Source of the DNA: Kordia sp.
Lineage (GTDB): Bacteria; Bacteroidota; Bacteroidia; Flavobacteriales; Flavobacteriaceae
Direction of reading: 5' to 3'
DNA: 40,860 nucleotides
NCBI RefSeq assembly: GCF_022447245.1
Contig: NZ_JAKVBC010000041.1
Coordinates: forward strand, 1 to 40,860
Under the pieces are notes generated by a model. It had not been told where the DNA came from, did no database searches, and saw only the letters and a program-made list of their open reading frames with translations. The translations under genes were made by a program, and so were the position numbers. Shown piece by piece: positions 8,261 to 17,607 of the stretch. Within the stretch, counting starts at the first letter, position 1; the number at the start of each line of letters is the position of its first letter.

Positions 8261-8710
8261 TCTCAGTATTCAGTTATCGGTTTTCAGTCTTAGCCCCAAA
8301 TTTCTTAAGGTAATTCATCAAATAATTTAGCAACTTCCCAACATTTTACTCAAAGTCTTCAAATTCTCTACTTCTGATGTAGCTAAGTAATTACAGGATA
8401 ACGCAAAGTCTAACCATACAATAGTTACTGAATTTTCGGCATCCGCATGAGTCAGTTTGCTAACAAAATGCTTCACGTACTTTCTTTTCCTGTAAGCTTC
8501 TGCAATATTTACAGTTACTGACCTTGAAGAACGTCTTATTTGATCGGTTAAAGAATATACTTCTTCTTTAGGAAATCGTTTAGTGATTTCAAAAACTTGC
8601 ACTGCTAACTCAAATGATTTTTGATAAGCTAATAATTTTTAAAATCCATGTAAACTCAATATTTCTATTTATCAAATGAAAAAACTGAAAACTGTAACCT
8701 GAGACTGCTA
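8261..8710. repeat. CAGT-rich short inverted repeats flanking the four-helix-bundle gene
   Basis: At 8261-8288 the plus strand reads TCTCAGTATTCAGTTATCGG followed by TTTTCAGT. At 8679-8706 the minus strand reads TCTCAGGTTACAGTTTTCAG. The two are imperfect copies in opposite orientation bracketing the gene at 8274-8649. The left copy contains that gene's restored stop codon. Such CTGAAAACTG-type tracts around four-helix-bundle genes are, from memory, common in Bacteroidetes genomes, and suggest the gene plus flanks moves as a small cassette (inference). Confidence 0.5.
8274..8649 (-). pseudogene. Four-helix-bundle (23S rRNA intervening-sequence-type) protein, two frameshifts
   Basis: The middle frame (8602-8340) carries the family core, FPKEEVYSLTDQIRRSSRSV and NIAEAYRKRKYVKHFVSKLT. 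The expected N-terminus MDFKxLLAYQKSFELAVQVF is found from ATG 8649 only if one base is added in the five-base T run at 8636-8640 (plus strand). The expected C-terminus NVGKLLNYLMNYLKKFG, ending at TAA 8274-8276, needs one more base at the T run 8344-8347. Adding both gives 378 nt and 125 residues, the normal length. Both lesions are one-base losses in A/T runs. These proteins form a pentameric helical bundle and occur in rRNA intervening sequences, near retroelements and as free cassettes; the function is unclear. Confidence 0.8.
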
Positions 8711-8717
8711 ACTTCAA

Positions 8718-10049
8718 TTAGCGTCCCATTCCTTTCATCATTTGCATCAGCTTTCTTCCGCCACCACCTTGCATCATTTTCATCATCTTGCTCATTTGGT
8801 CGAACTGCTTTAGCAATTGATTCATTTCTTGTACAGAACGTCCCGCTCCTTTAGCAATACGCTTTTTACGACTTGCATTAATCATTGCTGGCTTTGAGCG
8901 TTCTGCTGGTGTCATAGAGTGAATTAATGCTTCAATATGTTTGAAAGCATCATCTTCAATTTCCATTCCTTTCATTGCTTTGGAAGCTCCCGGGATCATT
9001 CCGACTAAGTCTTTCATGTTACCCATTTTCTTCACTTGCTGTATTTGCTTTAAGAAATCGTCAAAACCAAACTGATTTTTGGCAATCTTCTTTTGTAATT
9101 TTCTAGCTTCTTCTTCATCAAATTGCTCTTGCGCTCTTTCTACTAACGAAACAACGTCTCCCATTCCAAGAATACGATCGGCCATACGTGAAGGATAGAA
9201 TACGTCAATAGCTTCCATCTTTTCACCAGTACCAATAAACTTGATTGGTTTGTTTACAACAGATTTAATAGAGATGGCAGCTCCACCTCGTGTATCACCA
9301 TCTAATTTTGTTAAGATAACTCCGTCAAAATTTAAGATATCGTTGAAGGCTTTTGCTGTATTCACGGCATCCTGACCTGTCATAGAATCCACTACGAATA
9401 ATGTTTCTTGTGGCGTAATGGCTTTGTGAATGTTTGCAATTTCGGTCATCATGGCTTCATCAACTGCCAAACGACCTGCAGTATCTATAATTACTACATT
9501 GTGTCCGTTTTGCTTCGCATGTGCAATACCTGCTTGTGCGATAGCTACTGGATCATTGTTTCCTTTATCAGAATAAACATCAACCTTAATTTGATCACCT
9601 ACTACATGCAACTGATCAATCGCCGCTGGACGATATACATCACAAGCAACTAATAAAGGTTTCTTTGTTTTTTTGTTTTTTAAATAATTGGCTAGTTTTC
9701 CCGAAAAAGTCGTTTTACCCGAACCTTGCAAACCAGACATTAAAATAACTGTTGGTTTTCCAGATAAGTTGATTCCTGCAGCATCTCCACCCATCAATTC
9801 AGTTAATTCATCTTTTACGATTTTTACCATTAACTGTCCTGGCTGTAAGGTTGTCAATACGTTTTGTCCTAAAGCTTTTTCTTTGACTCTTTTTGTAAAG
9901 TCTTTTGCAATTTTAAAGTTTACATCGGCATCCAGTAATGCTCTACGCACTTCTTTCAACGTTTCCGCAACATTTACTTCCGTTATACTTCCATGTCCTT
10001 TAAGAACATGCATCGCTTTATCTAGCTTTTCACTTAAATTATTAAACAT
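8718..10049 (-). CDS. ffh: Signal recognition particle protein Ffh (SRP54)
   Basis: Ffh is the GTPase subunit of the signal recognition particle. It binds 4.5S RNA and signal sequences of nascent membrane proteins and docks with FtsY. The 443 residues are the usual length. The N domain occupies about 1-90, the P-loop GLQGSGKTT is at 106-114, DTAGRL at 189-194, and TKLDGDTRGG at 247-256. A Met-rich M domain covers about 300-443, ending in a run of Met/Gly (MSKMMKMMQGGGG), typical of signal-sequence binding. Start ATG 10049 fits the conserved MFNNLSEKLD and lies about 20 bp after the predicted transcription start. Confidence 0.97.
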   Translation of the reverse strand: MFNNLSEKLDKAMHVLKGHGSITEVNVAETLKEVRRALLDADVNFKIAKDFTKRVKEKALGQNVLTTLQPGQLMVKIVKDELTELMGGDAAGINLSGKPTVILMSGLQGSGKTTFSGKLANYLKNKKTKKPLLVACDVYRPAAIDQLHVVGDQIKVDVYSDKGNNDPVAIAQAGIAHAKQNGHNVVIIDTAGRLAVDEAMMTEIANIHKAITPQETLFVVDSMTGQDAVNTAKAFNDILNFDGVILTKLDGDTRGGAAISIKSVVNKPIKFIGTGEKMEAIDVFYPSRMADRILGMGDVVSLVERAQEQFDEEEARKLQKKIAKNQFGFDDFLKQIQQVKKMGNMKDLVGMIPGASKAMKGMEIEDDAFKHIEALIHSMTPAERSKPAMINASRKKRIAKGAGRSVQEMNQLLKQFDQMSKMMKMMQGGGGRKLMQMMKGMGR

Positions 10050-10077
10050 ACGTTTGAATTCTTTTTTTGAGAAGTGG

Positions 10078-10085
10078 CAAAGATA
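10078..10085 (-). promoter_or_regulatory. -7 element of the ffh promoter
   Basis: The minus strand reads TATCTTTG, a perfect match to the Bacteroidota TAnnTTTG -7 box, placed about 29 bp before the ffh ATG. I see no strong TTTG at the -33 position. Confidence 0.55.
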
Positions 10086-10468
10086 GTGGAAACTTCTATA
10101 TTTTGAAAGTATAAATAGACTGGTTATGCCCTGAATGCTAATTTGTTTTTAACTTTTTAAGGATTTGTGATTTTCTAGTGTTTTTTATTTCAAAAACTTA
10201 AAAAAATGATTCTTTGCGCAGATGAAAATTTAATATTCAGCATTTTATTCAGGATGATTTTGATCATTTTCGCAAGCAGTTAAACTATATGTTTTTACTT
10301 TCTACACTTAGAAAACACATATTTGATTATCAGAAGCATACAACTTAAAAAGAACTATCCATAATAAATAAAGGGCTTGCAAGGTGAATTTGTATGAAAT
10401 GAAAATAGTTTTTTGTGATTTTTATGTTCTTTTGAATATATATATTTATTTTCCCCATAAAATTAAAA
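10086..10468. other. Intergenic region between divergent ffh and sensor kinase
   Basis: This AT-rich stretch of about 380 bp carries the upstream part of the ffh promoter on one side and must hold the kinase promoter on the other. I see no gene, tRNA or clear hairpin in it. An alternating AT tract (ATATATATATTTATTTT, about 10436-10452) lies just before the kinase start. Confidence 0.5.
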
Positions 10469-13354
10469 TTGATTTCTAAAGCCTTCGTTTTTATTCTATT
10501 GTTTTGTGTATTCACTGCAAATGCACAACACCCTTTGTATCAACAATTGAGTGAAAAAGATGGTTTACCTGATATTGAGTTTTATGATATCGTTGAAGAC
10601 AAAGACGGTTTTATTTGGTTAGCCGCTGATAAAGGTTTGTTTCGATATGACGGAGAAACCTTTAAAAATTATACGCATCCAGAAAAAAAAGGATTATCCG
10701 TTTTTGGACTTAAGTTTGATCATAAAGGTAGACTTTGGTGTAATAATATTTACGGACAGTATTTTTATATAGAAAATGATTCACTTCAATTGTTTACGAG
10801 CCTTAAAAAATATAGCAGAGGTCAACTAGGACAATTTCTTTTTTTTGATCATAAATTAAATGTTACATGTTTCCAATACAATTTGGAGATTGATTTAGAA
10901 ACAAAGGAAATCAAACGTATACTTCCTGAAACAAAATCACATATCTCTGCATTTAAAAAAGGAGACACACTATTCTATGTAAATGATTATAATTTTAAAT
11001 AAAAAACAATCACAAACGACTCCATAAAAACCCTAAGTTCGTTAGTATTGACTAGAATGTCTACTAATAACTTATTTAAAATCAATAATGATTTATTATT
11101 ACAATCTATGGATTACTCTATTCCAGAGTTAAATCTATTTTTAAGCACGAACAATAAAAGCTTTACCAAACTAACTAGTGAGCAATTAGATTTAAAATTT
11201 CCTGTAGTCAACATTTTCCTTGAAGACGGATATATATGGCTTTGCGGAACCAACGCAGTGTATAAATACAAGTATGTAGGTGGAGAGTTTATCCTTGTAG
11301 AAACGCTATTTGAGAACAAAAAAATCACCAAAATATTTAAAGATAAAAATGGCAACTATTGGTTAACGAGTCTACAAAATGGCATCTACATTATTCCTAA
11401 TATTCACATCAAAAAATATGCACTCCCCGAAGATGATGAACATATAAGTGCATTGGTAAAAATTGATGCAAATACACTTTTATACGGAACCAAGAAAGGG
11501 GCACTAATTCGGAAAAATATCTCAACAAATCAAGAAAGAAATATTGTACTTCCCAATAGAACACAAATAAACAAGTTAGCTTTTAATGGCTCTGATAAAT
11601 TGATTGTTAGTATAGGTGACAAGGGATATATTCTGAATACAAGTGATGATTCATCATACAATTCAAAATTTCATGTAGGACTTGGTAATGCGAAAGGATT
11701 ATCTTTTATAAATGAGCATGAATTTGTTATTGGAGGATTTGCCTTTGCAGAAATTCTGGATCTTACTCGTAATACAAATAAAAGAATTGGATTTCGTCGT
11801 GCTTATAATACTCATTATAATACCGCAACTGAAAAAATTTACGTGAGTTTTGTTGATGGCCTAGAATGGTATGGTAAAGATTTGATTCCACACGAAATTA
11901 CATTTAATGGACAACCTATTTTTGCCATCGACATCGATAATACTTCAAATAATATTGTTTGGGTTTCCACTTTTTCCAATGGTATCTTAGGAGTTAAAAA
12001 TGGTAAAACTATTTATAATTATACTGTTGAAGATGGATTATTATCGAATAGAACTAGAGCGATAAAAGCAGATGGAAATTATTTGTGGATTGTGACCGAT
12101 AAAGGAATTCAACGCTTTAATACAGAAGAGAAGACTTTTAAAAATTTAACGAAAAGAGATGGTTTGACGAGTTTTAATATTTCTGAAATTTTAATCTTTG
12201 ATGATCAATTAGTTTTTGGCTCTAACAAAGGCTTGTACCAATTAGATAAAAACAAGGTATTTAAGCCAGTTATACTGCAAGATTTCTATTTTACAAAAAT
12301 ACAGATTGAGGATAAAGAAGTACCTATTAAAGATCAATATGATTTGCCGCATGACAGCAATAAAATCAAGTTTGAATTTCAAACTAATGGGTATTTATCT
12401 GAAGAAAGTATGTCCTATTATTATCGTTTACTTGGTTCAAACGATACGTGGTCAGCTGTTACCCAAGGTGTCAATGAAGTTGTATTTAACAGCTTATCTA
12501 GTGGAAACTACACTTTTCAGCTTAAAGGTGTTGAAATTAACGGAAGTAAAGAAACTACTATAAGAGAAGTTGCTATCAAAATCAATTTGCCTTTTTATAA
12601 AACTTGGGGATTCATTGGAATTATTTCACTGCTTTTTATATCGGTTATAGGTTTTGGCTTTTTACAACGAGAAAACAGCATCAAAAAACGTCAAAAGCAA
12701 CTTTTAGAAAAAGAACGCTTGGAACGACAAATGGTATCTTCTAAACTGAAAAGTTTGCAATCACAGTTAAATCCTCACTTTGTTTTCAATGCTATGAATT
12801 CTATTCAAAATTTAATTTTAAAAGATGACAAAAAAGACGCCTATGCATACTTAACTAAGTTTGCTTCTTTAATGAGAGAGAATTTAAACATGAGCGAAAA
12901 AAGCTTTGTATATTTTGATGAAGAAGTATCGCATCTTAAAAAATATTTAGAATTAGAAAAGTTGAGATTCAGAAATAATTTCACCTATACTTTGGCAGGT
13001 CAGGAAGACATCGAAGACATTAAAATTCCGTCTACAATCATACAACCATTTATTGAAAATGGCATCAAACACGGATTGCTACACAAAAAAGAAGGCAAGA
13101 GAAATATTGAAATCACATTTTCTCAAGAAGGTGAAGTTTTAAAATGTGTTATTGTTGACAATGGCATCGGAATTGAAGCAGCAAAAGCGATTGAAAAATC
13201 AAATGAATTAAAATCCGAATCCTTCTCTACCAAAGCTATCAAAGAAAAGTTAAATTTGTTGAAAAAGTATTACGATACAGATATTGGTTTTCATTATGAA
13301 GACGTAACCATAGGAACAAAAGTTATATTAAAAATACCCGCAAAACTATCTTAA
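10469..13354 (+). pseudogene. Propeller-type sensor histidine kinase (LytS-like), in-frame TAA
   Basis: The frame runs 10469-13354 (about 961 codons) with one TAA at 11000-11002; both sides share the same frame. It opens with a signal peptide (KAFVFILLFCVFTANAQ), then two-component-regulator propeller blades (IVEDKDGFIWLAADKGLFRY and repeats up to about residue 640). A Y_Y_Y beta-sandwich, one membrane helix (WGFIGIISLLFISVIGFGFL) and a coiled coil follow. The H-box LNPHFVFNAMNSIQN of His_kinase (PF06580) comes next, with an ATPase N-box (IIQPFIENGIKHGLL) and a VDNGIGI motif. The partner regulator lies 83 bp downstream. The first codon is TTG 10469; an in-frame ATA at 10457 may be a lost ATG. 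The part after the TAA lacks the signal peptide and would probably not be exported. The signal sensed is unknown. Confidence 0.85.
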
Positions 13355-13360
13355 AAGCAC

Positions 13361-13402
13361 TTTAGGAAATAATTTTTTAGCATTCGGAAAATTTATCCTA
13401 AA
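13361..13402 (+). promoter_or_regulatory. Inverted repeat between kinase and regulator genes
   Basis: TTTAGGA (13361-13367) and TCCTAAA (13396-13402) pair, and the inner AATAATTTT / AAAATT bases extend the stem imperfectly. The loop contains CATTCGGAAA, the same motif found twice after the regulator gene. It could be an operator, an attenuator or a processing hairpin. Confidence 0.4.
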
Positions 13403-13437
13403 TACTGTTTTAAAAAAGTGATTTTTACACTTGAATT

Positions 13438-14178
13438 ATGAATAAGAGCATTACAGCCATACTCGTTGACGATGAAATAAATGCAAGGGAGAATTTAAGA
13501 TACTTATTGAATTTACTCTGCAAACAAGTAACTATAGTCGGTGAAGCTGCTAATGTAGATGATGCCAAACAACTCATCAATCAAGTTCAGCCACAATTGG
13601 TATTTTTAGATATTCAAATGCCCGAAAAAAGCGGCTTTCAATTGCTTGATGCTTTTCAAAACTTAACTTTTCAAGTAATTTTCATTACGGCATACGATCA
13701 TTATGCCATCAAAGCATTTAGAGTTTCTGCTATAGATTATCTATTGAAACCAATTGATACGGAGCTATTACAAAAAGCTGTACAAAAAGTAGAAAAACAC
13801 CTTGAACATCACACCGTTAGCAATCGTATCTCAACCTTAAAAGAAAATAAAAAACAAATACAAAAAATCGCAATTCCCTATAAAAACGATTATGTCATCA
13901 TCAATATTAAAGATATACTTTGTATGGAAGCTGATAGAATGTATACCATTATTCATACGGTAGAAAAGAAACAATATATTGTAGCCAAAAAACTTCGATA
14001 TTATGAAGATTTATTAAAAGATCATAACCTTGTAAGAGTTCATAGATCTTGGTTAATACACCTAAATCACATCGAAACCTACTCTAAAAAAGAACGTGCT
14101 GTAACACTCAACCCCCAAAAGAAAGTCCCTGTAAGTAAAGGATTTAAAACAGCTTTTGAAGAAGTCTTTCATTCTTAA
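13438..14178 (+). CDS. LytTR-family response regulator
   Basis: The 246 residues comprise a receiver domain at about 1-120 and a LytTR DNA-binding domain at about 145-244. The acidic pocket is DDE at 11-13, the phosphoacceptor is Asp58 in FLDIQMPEKSG, Thr is in FITAYD, and the Lys is in YLLKPID. The LytTR part shows IPYKNDYVIINIKDILCMEA and LVRVHRSWLIHLNHI, matching the ten-stranded beta fold that reads direct repeats in the major groove. It pairs with the kinase directly upstream, where the His_kinase/LytTR combination is standard. Likely targets are its own locus and the surface-protein genes that follow, whose upstream DNA carries 21-bp-phased repeats. Confidence 0.93.
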   Translation: MNKSITAILVDDEINARENLRYLLNLLCKQVTIVGEAANVDDAKQLINQVQPQLVFLDIQMPEKSGFQLLDAFQNLTFQVIFITAYDHYAIKAFRVSAIDYLLKPIDTELLQKAVQKVEKHLEHHTVSNRISTLKENKKQIQKIAIPYKNDYVIINIKDILCMEADRMYTIIHTVEKKQYIVAKKLRYYEDLLKDHNLVRVHRSWLIHLNHIETYSKKERAVTLNPQKKVPVSKGFKTAFEEVFHS

Positions 14179-14192
14179 ATTTTAAAAAAAAC

Positions 14193-14235
14193 CATTCGGA
14201 AATAAATACGATTCATTCGGAAGTAAAAAGGAATT
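14193..14235 (+). promoter_or_regulatory. Candidate LytTR operator: tandem 21-bp CATTCGGAA repeats
   Basis: Two direct copies begin at 14193 (CATTCGGAAATAAATACGAT) and 14214 (CATTCGGAAGTAAAAAGGAA), exactly 21 bp apart, and a third copy of CATTCGGAAA is at 13381 in the gap before the regulator gene. LytTR proteins typically bind pairs of direct repeats spaced about two helical turns apart. A -7-like TATCTTCG sits at 14253-14260, so the repeats would lie at the -35/-55 position, suited to activation of the surface-protein gene at 14505. The match is by pattern only. Confidence 0.55.
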
Positions 14236-14295
14236 ACTTGTGGTAATGAAAATATCTTCGCATTAAAATATTATTCCTCTAAACTGAAATTTACA

Positions 14296-14439
14296 ATGCG
14301 AACAAAGTTGCCCAAAGCATTTGCTAGATTCAATAATGTAATCTATGCCCTGCCCAATCTAAAAATTCATACAACAGAATACGCCACTACGTATTCTTTT
14401 TCAAGTAGTATCAACTTTCATTATCAGCTAGCTAGCTAA
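14296..14439 (+). CDS. Possible 47-residue small protein or leader peptide
   Basis: ATG 14296 opens a 48-codon frame ending at TAA 14437-14439 (MRTKLPKAFARFNNVIYALP and onward to HYQLAS). It starts about 36 bp after the putative -7 box and ends about 65 bp before the large surface-protein gene. It has a basic N-terminus and no obvious membrane helix. A hairpin with a T run lies inside it. It may be a leader peptide, a small protein, or chance open sequence. Confidence 0.25.
   Translation: MRTKLPKAFARFNNVIYALPNLKIHTTEYATTYSFSSSINFHYQLAS
14377..14401 (+). terminator. Weak hairpin with T run in surface-protein leader
   Basis: GAATACG (14377-14383) pairs with CGTATTC (14390-14396) around a 6-base loop and is followed by TTTT (14397-14400). 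It could terminate the regulator transcript or act as an attenuator before the 14505 gene. The stem is short and AT-rich. Confidence 0.35.
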
Positions 14440-14504
14440 GATAAGAAGCTACTAAACACACAACGTACACATTTAATAGTCAAACAAATTATAAATTAAA
14501 AAAA

Positions 14505-17500
14505 ATGAAAAAAATACTACTTTTTATGCTATGCATAACTTCTTTTGCCTATGCACAATATCCCATAGGCGGACTTACTGCTGCATACGAATTCAATGGA
14601 AACTTAAACGATTTAGCCAACGGTAATAACATGAGTATTGTCAATGGTTCAATGTTGTACCCAACAAATAGAGTGAACACTCCGGCAAGCTCATTAAATC
14701 TGCTTTTTGGAGACGCCAAATGCCCTAATATTGACTATCAAAATGCAGGTGTTTATAGAGATTTGATGACCTATAGTTTTTGGGTGAAAACGTCCTTAGA
14801 TGACGCAAATCGCAGAGTAATCATAGAACAATCTGATCGTTCTAGTGATTCAGATACGGAATATAATGGTACAGTCATTTACTTAAAAGATGGCAAAGTA
14901 GGAATTAACAACACACTTCGTTTAGGAAATTCTGATTATAGAATTATGAATAAAGAAATGCCTGATGTTATTAGTGATGGTAATTGGCATCATATATACA
15001 TTAGCGTAAAATGGAAGGAATATTTAAATGATACTAGAGTGGATCATTTGATTACAATTGCAATTGATGGAAATACGCTCTCAACTTCAACCGAAACGTA
15101 TGGTAAACCATCTCATGTTTCTGTAGCATCATACGATGTAATTAATGCCGATATTGCCATTGGAAACAATTCAGCAGGAAATTTACCTGCTTCAAATAGA
15201 TTTCCAAATCAAATTGACGACTTGTTAATGTATGGTATCGAATTGTCAGCAGCAGATATTCAAACTATTACCAATTCTTTAAATTTTTGCTTTGTACCTA
15301 ATTCAGATCTTATAAGTTTTGCAAACATTCAAAATACAAGTGTAGAAGTTCTTATAAATGGTTCCGATACTTATGATGTAGCCTATGCACCAGAAGGAAC
15401 TCCAATTAATCAGGCAACCATTGTTAATAATGTAACCTCCATGACTACACTTACTGGATTGGATGCTAATGTGAACTATGAAGTATACATACGTAAATTA
15501 TGCGCAAATACCACAAGTTGGTCAGCGCCAAAACTTTTTAGAACTACTCGTACTACAGGTGTTTTATATGTAAATGAAAATGCTACAGGAATCAACTCAG
15601 GTACTTCATGGAGTAATGCGTATACAAATTTACAATCGGCTCTAGCAGATGCAATAGATGGTGAAGAAATTTGGATGACAGGCGGAACATATAAACCATC
15701 AATAAGCGGTGATCGATTTGATACGTTCTCTGTGAACAATTTTGTGTCGATTTATGGAGGCTTTGCAGGGAACGAAGCTGCGAAAGAAGATCGAGTATAT
15801 GGAACAAATGAAACCATTTTATCTGGAGATTTAAATGGCGATGATGATGCTATCATAACCACTGAAAATACGCTGCGTAGTGATAATAGTTATCATGTAA
15901 TTTCTATAGGTGCCTTAACTACAACTACTGGAGAAAAAGTAGTATTTGATCGATTGACAATTAGTGGAGGTAATGCCAATACTGTTATATCTGATATACA
16001 TAGAACAGGTGCAGCCATTTTAAAAGATGATGTTGTGAGAGGTTTAGAAATCACAGATTGTGTCATTAAAAACAATTCATGTAGATTTGGAATTATTTCA
16101 AGTTCATTTGGAACTGGATCTGCTGCACATTTGACCATAAAACGTTGTATTATAGATAATAATTACAGTGGAACAGGAACTATATATGCCTTATCTTCTT
16201 CAAACTTTTCTTCTGTAGCATTTTCTGTTAGTATTGAAAACACACAAATCACTAACAATATAGCTACAGATACCAATGTAAGCATTGGAACCGCAGGAAG
16301 TGCTTTATTTGTGAGAGCAGGAAATGTGAGCTCAGCTACTGTGCGTATTGAAAACTGTACCATCGCAAACAATCAAGATGTAGGAACATTCAATGGTTAT
16401 AATAATTTTAATAGAACTCCTATTATTGCCCAACGAACAACGACCTCATCTGCTGCTTCCAATACCACAGTTCGTGTATACAATTCTATTTTTTATGGAA
16501 ATACCACTGCTAATGGCTTGACTTCACGTGCTATTTCAAAAGGAAATGAAAGTACTCCAGAGCCATTAGTTGAAATATTTAATGCTATAGATGAAAATAA
16601 CTTTTCAAATATTCCTGTTGCCAATGTAACCAATGGGAGTAGCGCAAATCCTGTTTTTACAAATGCAGCAAATGGTGATTATACATTGCAAATAAATTCA
16701 CCAGCTATTGATGCAGGAGACAACTCAGCAGTGAATTCTACCATTGATCTAAATGGAAATACGCGTATTATAAATTCAGTAGTAGATCTTGGTCCGTATG
16801 AATATTTTACATCGCTTGTTGTAGCTCCACAGGTATATTTACAAGCTCCTATGTTAGGGGTTGGTGGCACAAATATGAATGATCTTTTGAGAACTGGAAA
16901 TTATTTACCAACCACTTCTCCTTACGCCGATGGAGCTACTTGTGATCCTGCTGTTTTTTCAACTACTGGAAATGATGCTATTGTAGATTGGATTTGGGTA
17001 GAATTAAGAGATGCAGCAATGAATACAACTGTAATAGACTCTCAATCTGCTTTATTACAGCGCGATGGTAACGTAGTTGCAACGGATGGTGTTTCAAATC
17101 TAGTGTTTAATCAAGCACAAGGAAGTTATTACATAGTGCTAAAACATCGAAATCATTTAGGAATTATGACAAATACAGCGTTGAACTTAAGTCAAACAGT
17201 TACAAATGTAGACTTTACAGATGCAAATAATCAAATTACTTTCGGCACAAATGCACAAACAACTTCTGGAATGCCAGTAGGCTTGGTTGCTATGTGGTCA
17301 GGAAATGCAAATGGAGATACCATAGTTCAGTACTCAGGAACTACGCCTGATGCACCTAGTATCTTATCGCAAGTACTGAATGATGGTGGCAACTTCCTAA
17401 ACTTTCCAACATATATCGTTACAGGATACAATGCGTATGACATAAATATGGATGGTAGCATACAATACGCAGGAATAACACCAGATACTCCAAGCATTTT

Positions 17501-17579
17501 ACAAAACGTACTAGCACATCCTGGAAACTTTTTAAACTTTAGTACATATCAAATTCAAGAGCAATTACCAGAAAATTAA
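14505..17579 (+). CDS. Surface protein: LamG, beta-helix and two dockerin-like C-terminal motifs
   Basis: The 1024 residues start with a signal peptide (MKKILLFMLCITSFAYAQ). A LamG/concanavalin-like domain spans about 20-255 (LTAAYEFNGNLNDLANGN; DGNWHHIYISV). A fibronectin-III-like segment lies at about 265-350. A right-handed beta-helix at about 350-780 begins with LYVNENATGINSGTSWSNAY, the usual start of choice-of-anchor/DUF1565-type helices. After a further beta segment, two copies of a 47-residue unit end the protein (930-977 and 978-1024), with NANGDTIVQYSG..PD..SILSQVL and DINMDGSIQYAG..PD..SILQNVL. These fit calcium-loop dockerin-like motifs (DxNxDG). No T9SS sorting domain is visible, unlike the gene 28 bp downstream, so the two products may dock on each other. 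An adhesin or carbohydrate-binding role is likely. Confidence 0.8.
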   Translation: MKKILLFMLCITSFAYAQYPIGGLTAAYEFNGNLNDLANGNNMSIVNGSMLYPTNRVNTPASSLNLLFGDAKCPNIDYQNAGVYRDLMTYSFWVKTSLDDANRRVIIEQSDRSSDSDTEYNGTVIYLKDGKVGINNTLRLGNSDYRIMNKEMPDVISDGNWHHIYISVKWKEYLNDTRVDHLITIAIDGNTLSTSTETYGKPSHVSVASYDVINADIAIGNNSAGNLPASNRFPNQIDDLLMYGIELSAADIQTITNSLNFCFVPNSDLISFANIQNTSVEVLINGSDTYDVAYAPEGTPINQATIVNNVTSMTTLTGLDANVNYEVYIRKLCANTTSWSAPKLFRTTRTTGVLYVNENATGINSGTSWSNAYTNLQSALADAIDGEEIWMTGGTYKPSISGDRFDTFSVNNFVSIYGGFAGNEAAKEDRVYGTNETILSGDLNGDDDAIITTENTLRSDNSYHVISIGALTTTTGEKVVFDRLTISGGNANTVISDIHRTGAAILKDDVVRGLEITDCVIKNNSCRFGIISSSFGTGSAAHLTIKRCIIDNNYSGTGTIYALSSSNFSSVAFSVSIENTQITNNIATDTNVSIGTAGSALFVRAGNVSSATVRIENCTIANNQDVGTFNGYNNFNRTPIIAQRTTTSSAASNTTVRVYNSIFYGNTTANGLTSRAISKGNESTPEPLVEIFNAIDENNFSNIPVANVTNGSSANPVFTNAANGDYTLQINSPAIDAGDNSAVNSTIDLNGNTRIINSVVDLGPYEYFTSLVVAPQVYLQAPMLGVGGTNMNDLLRTGNYLPTTSPYADGATCDPAVFSTTGNDAIVDWIWVELRDAAMNTTVIDSQSALLQRDGNVVATDGVSNLVFNQAQGSYYIVLKHRNHLGIMTNTALNLSQTVTNVDFTDANNQITFGTNAQTTSGMPVGLVAMWSGNANGDTIVQYSGTTPDAPSILSQVLNDGGNFLNFPTYIVTGYNAYDINMDGSIQYAGITPDTPSILQNVLAHPGNFLNFSTYQIQEQLPEN

Positions 17580-17607
17580 AAACATCCTATCAGATAAGAT
17601 TTATATT

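Noticed and set aside
8340-8650. Programmed ribosomal frameshifting in the four-helix-bundle gene
   Set aside because: Two separate shifts in short A/T runs would be needed, and the family has no known use of frameshifting. One-base losses explain it better.
9688-10086. A 132-codon open frame on the plus strand inside ffh
   Set aside because: It lies antisense to the conserved N and G domains of ffh, lacks any recognisable motif, and is explained as a shadow of the real gene.
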